Below, in pieces: positions 1 to 6,584 of a DNA stretch of 11,768 nt. Position numbers and translations under genes: made by a program. Below the pieces are notes generated by a model, which saw only the letters and a program-made list of their open reading frames with translations, was not told the origin of the DNA and searched no databases. Position 1 is the stretch's first letter, and every line of letters starts with the position of its first letter. This DNA is from Chitinophagales bacterium (GTDB lineage Bacteria; Bacteroidota; Bacteroidia; Chitinophagales; UBA8649): contig JADHRO010000041.1 of the NCBI GenBank assembly GCA_016777395.1, positions 1-11,768 on the forward strand, in the 5' to 3' direction.

Positions 1-3000
1 CAGGATAATTCGCCCAATTCCACTGGAAAATAGACCGTTCAATGTGTGGCATCATTACTAAATGTCGACCAGTATCATCGCATAACATAGCTGTATTATA
101 TTTCGAGCCATTTGGATTAGCTGGATATCCTTCATGTCCATATTTGGCTACAATATTGTATGCCGTCTCTTCTTTCGGAAGCTTAAATTTGCCTTCACCG
201 TGGGAGATCCAGACCCCTAGGGTGCTGCCCGCTAAACTGCCCAACATAATAGATGGATTAGCTTCAACTTTCACAGAAGTAAATCCACTTTCATGCTTTT
301 GGCTATCGTTGTGCAACATTCTTGGCTTGTTATCATGATTAGGGTTTATTAATCCGAGTTCAACAAACAACTGACATCCATTGCAAATACCCACGCTCAA
401 CGTGTCCTCCCTTGCAAAGAAGTTTTTCAAAGCGTTATTCGCTTTTTCGTTATATTTAAAGGAACCCGCCCAACCTTTTGCGCTGCCTAACACGTCAGAG
501 TTGGAAAATCCACCAACTGCACCAATAAACTGAATATCTTCTAAATTCTCTCTTCCTGAAACCAAGTCGGTCATATGAATATCTTTCACATCAAAACCGG
601 CTAAATACATGGCATGAGCCATTTCTCTTTCAGAGTTACTTCCCTTTTCTCTTATTATTGCGGCCTTTGGTCGAGGACCTTTAAACGATGGCAACTTGCC
701 CGTGAATTGATCCGGGAAAGCATATTGAAGCGCTTGATTTTTGTAATTTTCATATCGCGCTTTTGCTTGTGTAATTCCACTTTGATGTGTATCAAACAAA
801 TAAGAAGTTTTGTACCACGTGTCTCTTAAGGAAGGGATATTAAAATTCATAGAAGCTGACCCATTTAAAAGTGTTAGTTCATCACTTTCAACAACAAAAC
901 CTATTTTGTGAAACTCTACTCCGGCTTGCTGGAGGATACCTTCGACTTCCTTTTTTGCTTGAAAAACAAGGGCGGTGTTTTCAGCAAAAAGTAATTTGAC
1001 CAAATCTTTTTCGCCCAATGAGCTTAAATCCAGCGTCATTGCAATTCCATTATCCGCAAAACACATTTCAAGCAATGTCGTTACAAGCCCACCACTTCCT
1101 ACGTCATGTCCAGCTTCAAGCAATTCAGCTTGAATACAAGTTTGCATTGCATTAAATGCACACTTAAAGGCATTAGCATTATTAATGTCTGGAACTTCGT
1201 TACCTACTTGATGTAATATCTGGGCAAAACTTGAACCGCCTAATGCATATGCGGATCCTGATAAATTAATATAATATACATCACCACCACCCCTTTGAAG
1301 AACAGGTTCAATTACATTTTTAATGTCAGGACAATGACCAACGGTTGAAATTATAACGGTTCCTGGAGAAATCACTTCTTCATTCGGATATCGTTGTTTC
1401 ATGGATAACGAATCCTTACCGGTTGGTATGTTTATGCCTAAATCAATTGCAAATTCCGCGCATGCTTCAACCGCATCATATAAACGAGCATCTTCGCCTT
1501 GGTTTTTACAAGGCCACATCCAATTAGCGGAGAGAGATACGCCAGATAAGCCTCCTTCAATGGGCGCCCACACTAAATTACTTAAGGCTTCTGCAATACT
1601 GTTTCGACTGCCAGCTTTAGGATTAAGTAAGCCACTAATAGGTGAATGTCCTATCGAAGTAGCAATGCCCTCATTGCCTTTATAATCCAAGGCCATTACC
1701 GCCACGTTATTTAAGGGCAGCTGCAAAGGACCAGCACATTGTTGCTTAGCCACTTTACCTCCAACACATCGATCAACTTTGTTGGTCAACCAATCTTTAC
1801 AAGCCACTGCCTCGAGTTGCAGAACCTGTTGGAGATAGTCCTGAATCTTATTTGTATCGTAGTTTAATGAAGTATAGTGTGCTTTCTTTCGCTCATCATT
1901 AAGTATGGTTTTTGGTGAGCTGCCAAACATATCGGCTAGGTTTAAATCCATTGGTTTTTGATGAGTGATTTTTGATTCGAAAGTGAAACGCATATCGTCA
2001 CTTACTTCACCAACAGTGTACATCGGTGATCGCTCTCTTTCCGCTATCTTTTGTAGCATATCGATGTGCTTTTCACTGATAATTAATCCCATTCTTTCTT
2101 GACTTTCATTCCCAATAAGCTCTTTTGCCGATAAGGTTGGGTCTCCAACTGGCAACTTATCCAAGTCAATGTGACCGCCGGTATCTTCCACTAGCTCACT
2201 TAAGCAATTTAAATGACCTCCTGCGCCATGGTCATGAATGGAGACAATAGGATTAGTTTTACTTTCGAGCATGCCTCGAATAGCGTTAGCTGCCCGCTTT
2301 TGCATTTCTGGATTTGAGCGTTGAATAGCATTCAACTCAATGGTATTCCCAAAAGCTCCTGTATTGGCAGACGAAACAGCTGCACCACCCATTCCGATTC
2401 TATAGTTATCTCCACCAAGAATTACAATTTTATCCCCTACTTGTGGAATATTCTTTTGAGCACATTCAGCTTTACCATAACCAACTCCACCAGCTTGCAT
2501 AATGACCTTGTCATAGGCTGTTTTTTTACCATTTTGTTCGTGCTCAAAAGTGAGTAATGATCCGGCAATCAAGGGTTGTCCAAATTTGTTGCCAAAATCT
2601 GAAGCTCCATTAGACGCCTTGATTAATATGTCCAAAGGGTTTTGATATAACCAGTCTCTTTTTTCAACACCTTGTTCCCACGCTCGACCCTCTTCTAATC
2701 GGGAATAAGCAGTCATATAAACGGCTGTCCCAGCGGAAGGCAAAGAACCTGTTCCTCCTGCTAAACGATCACGAATTTCGCCTCCCGATCCCGTAGCTGC
2801 GCCATTGAATGGCTCTACCGTTGTGGGGAAATTATGTGTTTCAGCCTTCAAGGAAATTATCGATTCAAAGGATTCCTCTTGGTAATAATCTGCCTTGTCT
2901 GCTTGTTTTGGGGCAAACTGAATAGCTTTAGGACCTTTTACAAAGGCGACATTGTCTTTATATGCTGAAACAATTCCATTTGGGTTTTGAGCGGAGGTTT

Positions 3001-3592
3001 CTTTAATCATTTTAAACAAAGACTTCTCTTGTTCTTGCCCATCAATTATAAAGGTTCCGTTAAAAATTTTGTGGCGACAATGCTCAGAGTTTACTTGAGA
3101 AAAACCAAAAACTTCCGAATCGGTTAGCCTCCGACCAATTCGTTTTGCTAAGTCCTCTAAATAGAGAACTTCGTCATCACTAAGTGCTAATCCCTCTTGA
3201 CGATTGTAACTACCGATATCACTGATGTGTTGAATAGTTTCAGGTGTTACATCAATAGTGAATACGTCCTGATTTAATTCTTGAAATCGTTCTGAAATCA
3301 TTGGGTCAAAGACCGAGTTATCCGCAAGTATTTTTCGATATTCTTCTATGCGCACAATTCCTTTAATACCCATATTTTGGGTTATTTCAACGGCATTTGT
3401 TGACCAAGGGCTTATCATAGCTGCTCGAGGACCTAGCAATAGAAAATTTGAATCTAGTTTTAAATTAGAGGAGTTGATTTTAACGGCCTCGCCAAAAAGC
3501 CATTGCAGTTTTTCAATCGATTTTGCATCGAGGGATTGTTGGGCTTGAACCGCGTAATAGACTTGGTCGTGATGATTGAAAAAATGAATCAT
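1..3592 (-). CDS. purL: Phosphoribosylformylglycinamidine synthase, large single-chain form (3' end cut off by window edge)
   Basis: This enzyme makes FGAM from FGAR, ATP and glutamine, the fourth step of de novo purine synthesis, in the cytosol. I translated the minus strand and found 1197 uninterrupted codons. In order they show VNSEHCRHKIFNG (residues about 168-180), the ATP-site region AETHNFPTTVEPFNG (from 250) followed by a Gly-rich ATGSGGEIRDR, HDHGAGG of the first PurM-like half (about 450), GHDVGSGGL of the second half (about 825), and a C-terminal class I glutamine amidotransferase from about residue 965. The amidotransferase has GICNGCQ with the nucleophile Cys1070, an ISHGEG segment, and MPHIER giving catalytic His1183 and Glu1185. 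The family's long form is about 1220-1300 residues, so roughly 25-40 C-terminal residues lie outside the window. The start ATG (3592-3590) gives MIHFF..., as I recall for Bacteroidota homologues. An in-frame ATG at 3700-3698 would add 36 Lys/Leu-rich residues and is less likely. The gene faces away from everything else in the window. No purine-type regulator site was recognised. Confidence 0.97.
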   Translation of the reverse strand, partial: MIHFFNHHDQVYYAVQAQQSLDAKSIEKLQWLFGEAVKINSSNLKLDSNFLLLGPRAAMISPWSTNAVEITQNMGIKGIVRIEEYRKILADNSVFDPMISERFQELNQDVFTIDVTPETIQHISDIGSYNRQEGLALSDDEVLYLEDLAKRIGRRLTDSEVFGFSQVNSEHCRHKIFNGTFIIDGQEQEKSLFKMIKETSAQNPNGIVSAYKDNVAFVKGPKAIQFAPKQADKADYYQEESFESIISLKAETHNFPTTVEPFNGAATGSGGEIRDRLAGGTGSLPSAGTAVYMTAYSRLEEGRAWEQGVEKRDWLYQNPLDILIKASNGASDFGNKFGQPLIAGSLLTFEHEQNGKKTAYDKVIMQAGGVGYGKAECAQKNIPQVGDKIVILGGDNYRIGMGGAAVSSANTGAFGNTIELNAIQRSNPEMQKRAANAIRGMLESKTNPIVSIHDHGAGGHLNCLSELVEDTGGHIDLDKLPVGDPTLSAKELIGNESQERMGLIISEKHIDMLQKIAERERSPMYTVGEVSDDMRFTFESKITHQKPMDLNLADMFGSSPKTILNDERKKAHYTSLNYDTNKIQDYLQQVLQLEAVACKDWLTNKVDRCVGGKVAKQQCAGPLQLPLNNVAVMALDYKGNEGIATSIGHSPISGLLNPKAGSRNSIAEALSNLVWAPIEGGLSGVSLSANWMWPCKNQGEDARLYDAVEACAEFAIDLGINIPTGKDSLSMKQRYPNEEVISPGTVIISTVGHCPDIKNVIEPVLQRGGGDVYYINLSGSAYALGGSSFAQILHQVGNEVPDINNANAFKCAFNAMQTCIQAELLEAGHDVGSGGLVTTLLEMCFADNGIAMTLDLSSLGEKDLVKLLFAENTALVFQAKKEVEGILQQAGVEFHKIGFVVESDELTLLNGSASMNFNIPSLRDTWYKTSYLFDTHQSGITQAKARYENYKNQALQYAFPDQFTGKLPSFKGPRPKAAIIREKGSNSEREMAHAMYLAGFDVKDIHMTDLVSGRENLEDIQFIGAVGGFSNSDVLGSAKGWAGSFKYNEKANNALKNFFAREDTLSVGICNGCQLFVELGLINPNHDNKPRMLHNDSQKHESGFTSVKVEANPSIMLGSLAGSTLGVWISHGEGKFKLPKEETAYNIVAKYGHEGYPANPNGSKYNTAMLCDDTGRHLVMMPHIERSIFQWNWANYP

Positions 3593-3750
3593 TATTGGGT
3601 AGTGTTTTGAGACTATAAATTTACTTTGTTTTTTTGAAAGCAAAAGGGATTTTATAAACAACTGAAGGAGATTCTGGTTGAGCTGTTTATTTTTTTTCAT
3701 GTGAAACAATCTTTTAAAAAATAGATATCTTTAAACCCTAATTCAATCAT

Positions 3751-3960
3751 ATGTTGTTAGCCTTAGCTCTCGCGCCTATTTTCTTTATTTCATTTGATGT
3801 CTATTTGAAAGATAATTATGATTGAGAACCAATAAAACAAGTGGTCATAAGTTTTTTATCGGTAGTGCCCGCCATCATCCTGGCGTCAAAAACGATTAAG
3901 CATAAGGAAATCATTAAAATGAATGGGAAACGCACTAAAATGATGAACAAAGCGTTTTGA
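3751..3960 (+). pseudogene. Remnant of a PrsW-family intramembrane protease gene (N-terminal part only)
   Basis: Reading from ATG 3751, the frame gives MLLALALAPIFF, then VYLKDNYD, an in-frame TGA at 3823-3825, and then in the same frame EPIKQVVISFLSVVPAIILA, ending at TGA 3958-3960. A hydrophobic start, then a Y-L-K-D-x-Y-E/D-x-E-P-h-K segment, then a second hydrophobic helix containing V-P-A-I is how I remember the N-terminus of PrsW-like (glutamic-type) membrane proteases. Both sides of the stop match in one frame, which suggests a nonsense mutation in a former gene. The second helix looks a few residues short, and everything after it, including the catalytic glutamates, is missing, so a larger deletion is likely. 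The remnant sits between divergent purL and the spondin lipoprotein and fills most of this otherwise gene-free gap. The family assignment rests on memory of the motif and on a short match. The alternative is chance similarity in non-coding DNA. Confidence 0.5.
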
Positions 3961-3974
3961 ATCAAATGTTGTTT

Positions 3975-4637
3975 ATGAATAAGTTAATAATTGCAGCTTT
4001 TACTCTTCTGGTTTTAAGCGCTTGTAAAAAAGATAAATTGGATCGTTTTAGTGTGGTTTATGAAGTTGAATTTGTAAGTCCTTGGAGTGCAGCTACGCAT
4101 CCCACCGATTTTCCCAGTAATCCCCATTTTTCTCCATTCGTAGCGGTATCTCATTTATCCACTTCAAGATTGTTTATTGAAGGACTGAATGCGAGTGAGG
4201 GATTGAAGAATGTAGCTGAAACTGGCAGCACTTCGAAAATAATGGAAGAATTAGATTTTTTCGTAAACACTGGGGAAGGTATAGATGTGATTGAAGGAAA
4301 TAGCTTTGATAGCCCTGGAAATAGTAATGTGTTTCAATTGGGTTTCAGGGAAGGGTATAGTTCTGTGACCGCAATTAGCATGATCGCTCCAAGCCCAGAT
4401 TGGTTTGTTTCAGCTACCACTTCTTTACTCGATCAGACAGATGGTTTGTGGTATGACGAAGTTATTGCATATTCCATTACCTACGATGCGGGAACTGATA
4501 GTGGGACAAGCTTTACTTCGCCAAACAATCCTACAAATCCTGTTGAATCGATAAGTTATCTCGACGAAGGACCGCTTACTGAAGGCCAAGATACGGTGCT
4601 AAATATGGGATATTTTAAGTTTACCCGCATTAAATAA
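3975..4637 (+). CDS. Spondin-domain (Spondin_N) lipoprotein
   Basis: The 220-residue product starts MNKLIIAAFTLLVLSAC. This is a lipoprotein signal peptide with lipobox LSAC and acylated Cys17, so the protein should be membrane-anchored, and the KKD that follows is common in Bacteroidota lipoproteins. The rest, about residues 25-218, reads as one Spondin_N domain. It has YEVEF..PWS (29-38), HPTDFP...HFSP (42-54), SH (59-60), ASEGLKNVAETG (73-84), VTAISMIAPSPDWFV (131-145), a conserved W159, and YDAGTDSG (170-177) followed by SPNNPTNP. In animal F-spondin this domain is an extracellular calcium-binding beta-sandwich. Bacterial versions are known but their role is not clear, and I do not assign one. 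I chose ATG 3975 because it gives a normal-length signal peptide. TTG 3957 and ATG 3966 are in frame upstream, but TTG 3957 overlaps the stop of the preceding remnant. The gene appears monocistronic, with 199 bp before the next gene. Confidence 0.85.
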   Translation: MNKLIIAAFTLLVLSACKKDKLDRFSVVYEVEFVSPWSAATHPTDFPSNPHFSPFVAVSHLSTSRLFIEGLNASEGLKNVAETGSTSKIMEELDFFVNTGEGIDVIEGNSFDSPGNSNVFQLGFREGYSSVTAISMIAPSPDWFVSATTSLLDQTDGLWYDEVIAYSITYDAGTDSGTSFTSPNNPTNPVESISYLDEGPLTEGQDTVLNMGYFKFTRIK

Positions 4638-4836
4638 GTAAGGCGTGTACCTATAGCCAAATTCCATTGCTCATTTTGTGTTTCGTCCGACCTCGACAAT
4701 CCTTCTGGGTGGTGCAAGCATTTATGCAAAAGATAAAAAACACAGTGGCTAACAATAATATTTTCTTATTTATTTTCATGACTATTTTTCTTAAAACGAA
4801 TATAATGCTAAATTAAGTACTTACTTTCTTAAATTT

Positions 4837-5829
4837 ATGATCGCAATGAAAACTTTAACGAAAGCAGATTATATCGAGGGCATATTGTCAGGAAACACCG
4901 TTGTGCTTAGTCGGGCAATTACCTTATTGGAAAGTACAAGAGATGACCATCAAGCTTTAGCAAGGGTGGTGCTAGAAGACTTACTTCCTTTCACGGGTAA
5001 AGCTAAACGAATTGGAATAACGGGCGTTCCAGGCGTCGGAAAAAGTACTTTTATTGAAGCAATCGGCGAGAAACTAATTGGAGAAAAATTTAAATTGGCA
5101 ATTCTTGCAGTCGATCCAAGTAGCCAACTGAGCAAGGGTAGTATTTTAGGAGATAAAACGAGGATGGAAAATCTAGTTGGCAACCCACGAGTATACATTC
5201 GGCCTTCTGCAGCCGGGGAGGCGTTGGGTGGAGTAAGCAGGAGAACTAGGGAAACTATAATGCTATGCGAAGCCGCTGGCTACGATTATGTTATAGTTGA
5301 AACCGTTGGGGTTGGCCAAAGTGAAGTTGCCGTGCATTCGATGGTTGATTTATTTATCTTACTTATGCTTCCTGGCGCTGGCGATGAACTTCAAGGTATT
5401 AAACGAGGTATCATGGAAATGGCTGATATTATTGCAATCAATAAAGCCTTTGAAGATGATGAGCTAAAAATAAAGGCAAAACAGGCCATGCAAGAAATAA
5501 AAAATGCGCTGCACTACTATCCCCAAAAAGAATTTTCCTGGCTGACTAAAGTGAAGGCAGTGGATGCTTTATCTGGAATCCAGTTAGATGATTTAATGGT
5601 GGGTGTGTTACAATTCTTTGACCATCAAAATTTAAAATCTTACTTTACTGAGCGGCGAAAAATGCAGGATTTATACTGGTTTGAGGAATCTATAAAACAA
5701 CAATTGCTTTATAAATTCTATAAGGATGTCAAGGTCAAAAAAGAAGTATCACGGTTAAGAGCAGCGATTCTGCAAGGAAAAATCTCGTCTTTTAAAGCTG
5801 CGGATGAGCTATTAAATTATCGCTATTAA
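4837..5829 (+). CDS. meaB: MeaB/ArgK-family GTPase (methylmalonyl-CoA mutase chaperone type) with altered guanine-binding motifs
   Basis: The 330-residue protein has the normal family length. MeaB proteins use GTP to gate cobalamin loading of, and protect, adenosylcobalamin-dependent methylmalonyl-CoA mutase in the cytosol. The older name ArgK (LAO/AO transport ATPase) is still used in databases. Visible motifs are the P-loop GVPGVGKST (63-71), AVDPSS, then DKTRM, RPSAAGEALGGVSRRTRE, the switch region ETVGVGQSE, and LPGAGDELQGIKRGIMEMAD. All are hallmarks of the family. The G4 element, normally NKAD, reads NKAF here (Asn202-Phe205, TTT at 5449-5451), followed by EDDE. The G5 region, usually C/T-S-A-L, reads VDAL (242-245). 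Both changes touch guanine recognition, so GTP specificity may be weakened or altered. The C-terminal dimerisation segment looks complete. Start ATG 4837 gives MIAMKTL, and ATG 4846 is an equally plausible start. No mutase genes are visible nearby, though mutase genes are often close to meaB in other genomes. Confidence 0.92.
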   Translation: MIAMKTLTKADYIEGILSGNTVVLSRAITLLESTRDDHQALARVVLEDLLPFTGKAKRIGITGVPGVGKSTFIEAIGEKLIGEKFKLAILAVDPSSQLSKGSILGDKTRMENLVGNPRVYIRPSAAGEALGGVSRRTRETIMLCEAAGYDYVIVETVGVGQSEVAVHSMVDLFILLMLPGAGDELQGIKRGIMEMADIIAINKAFEDDELKIKAKQAMQEIKNALHYYPQKEFSWLTKVKAVDALSGIQLDDLMVGVLQFFDHQNLKSYFTERRKMQDLYWFEESIKQQLLYKFYKDVKVKKEVSRLRAAILQGKISSFKAADELLNYRY

Positions 5830-5859
5830 TAGCTACCGAAACTGATTCAATGTACCTTG

Positions 5860-5982
5860 ATGAATAGCTTCGTCTATGGGAGCAGAATCCTCAAAGTTTG
5901 TTTAATAGGGCTAAGTGGAAGTCATGCAGATTCTTACGCAAAAAGTATTGCTTTAGTCATGGGCTTGAAAGTTGCCAAGTAA
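5860..5982 (+). CDS. Possible 40-codon ORF of unknown function, or a gene fragment
   Basis: Between meaB and rimP an ATG at 5860 opens 40 codons ending at TAA 5980-5982. The product contains KVCLIGLSGSHAD and ends MGLKVAK. The frame is open from just after the TAG at 5830-5832, so the whole stretch encodes about 50 amino acids without a stop. I do not recognise a family, and the composition (small residues, a Gly-Ser-His run) is not obviously random. The piece could be a small gene, the tail of a degraded gene, or chance. I see no ribosome-binding site or promoter that decides the matter. Confidence 0.15.
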   Translation: MNSFVYGSRILKVCLIGLSGSHADSYAKSIALVMGLKVAK

Positions 5983-6045
5983 TAAAAAACAAAGCAAATT
6001 TCACAATTTGGAAGAAAACCATTACATTTACACCGTATTAAAGGG

Positions 6046-6073
6046 AAAGAGGGGGCGTAAGTCCCCTCTTTTT
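6046..6073 (+). promoter_or_regulatory. Terminator-like hairpin in the rimP leader (candidate attenuator)
   Basis: AAAGAGGGG (6046-6054) pairs perfectly with CCCCTCTTT (6063-6071), and G55/T62 could add a wobble pair. This leaves a 6-8 base loop, and a T-rich stretch (TTATTCTGT) follows. On the plus strand it has the form of an intrinsic terminator. It lies 230 bp after the meaB stop and ends just 14 bases before the rimP ATG, so it is probably in the operon's own 5' leader rather than merely terminating meaB. A terminator-like leader would fit attenuation of the rimP-nusA-infB operon. In Escherichia coli the corresponding operon is under NusA autogenous control, so feedback by NusA is a reasonable but untested idea. 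The other reading is a plain terminator of upstream transcription, with the rimP promoter overlapping it. Confidence 0.55.
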
Positions 6074-6085
6074 ATTCTGTAAACT

Positions 6086-6574
6086 ATGGATGCACTGAAA
6101 GCTAAAATAGAAAAATTGATCCTGCCGAAAGCACAGGAGATGGGATTGTTTTTGGTGGATGTTACCATCGGATCTAATTATAAAATTCAAATTTTTATAG
6201 ATGGTATTCCTTCCATAACCATAAAGCAGTGTACTCAACTGAGTAGGTTTATAGAAGCATATTTAGATGAGGATGAGAGCGTTCCTGAAAAGTATACTTT
6301 AGAGGTATCTTCTCCGGGTATGAGTAATCCGCTGCGGGTACCCCAACAATTTGTAAAGAGAATTGGAAGTACTTTGAAGATAACCTTGCTAGATGGTCAA
6401 CAAGTTGCTATTATTTTAAAAGAGCTTGATGAAAACGCCTTGTATGGCCTGCGAACTAAAATAGGGGAAAGAAAAAGTAAAAAGCCTGTAAAAAAGGTAA
6501 AAGAAGAGGATTTAGAATCAATTTCGATTGATTTAAAGGATATAAAACAAGCATTGTTACATTTTAACTTTTAA
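6086..6574 (+). CDS. rimP: Ribosome maturation factor RimP
   Basis: RimP binds the free 30S subunit and assists its late assembly. The 162-residue protein has the two expected parts. The N-terminal alpha/beta domain contains LFLVDVTIG, IQIFIDG and the signature LEVSSPGMSNPLRVPQQF (72-89). A C-terminal SH3-like domain follows from about residue 90. In that domain the segment before the last strand carries a Lys-rich insert (KSKKPVKKVKEED, about 130-142), and it ends in an LKDIKQALLHFNF helix/strand, as in other Bacteroidota RimPs. ATG 6086 lies directly after the leader hairpin and gives the natural N-terminus MDALKAKIEKLI. The gene starts the rimP-nusA-infB block, with only 10 bases between its stop and the nusA start, so the two are very likely co-transcribed. 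Confidence 0.93.
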   Translation: MDALKAKIEKLILPKAQEMGLFLVDVTIGSNYKIQIFIDGIPSITIKQCTQLSRFIEAYLDEDESVPEKYTLEVSSPGMSNPLRVPQQFVKRIGSTLKITLLDGQQVAIILKELDENALYGLRTKIGERKSKKPVKKVKEEDLESISIDLKDIKQALLHFNF

Positions 6575-6584
6575 CCGATAAAAA

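Noticed and set aside
1..2557. Several plus-strand open frames of 66-98 codons opposite purL
   Set aside because: They lie antisense to an intact, motif-complete PurL and show no recognisable domain.
3957..3974. TTG at 3957 as the start of the spondin lipoprotein
   Set aside because: It overlaps the stop of the upstream remnant and lengthens the signal peptide ahead of its basic N-region. ATG 3975 gives a standard 17-residue lipoprotein signal.
4709..4718. GCATTTATGC as a terminator hairpin after the spondin lipoprotein
   Set aside because: The stem is only four base pairs with a two-base loop and has no T-run, which is too weak to call. The rest of 4638-4836 shows no clear terminator, repeat or ORF.
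4783..4790. TATTTTTC as a -7 promoter element upstream of meaB
   Set aside because: It lies in a T-rich stretch where such matches are expected by chance, and no properly spaced -33 TTG was seen.
6023..6030. TACATTTA as a Bacteroidota -7 promoter element (TAnnTTTG) for rimP
   Set aside because: It matches seven of eight positions, but the only nearby TTG (6008-6010) is about 12 bases away instead of roughly 19, so the pair is not convincing.
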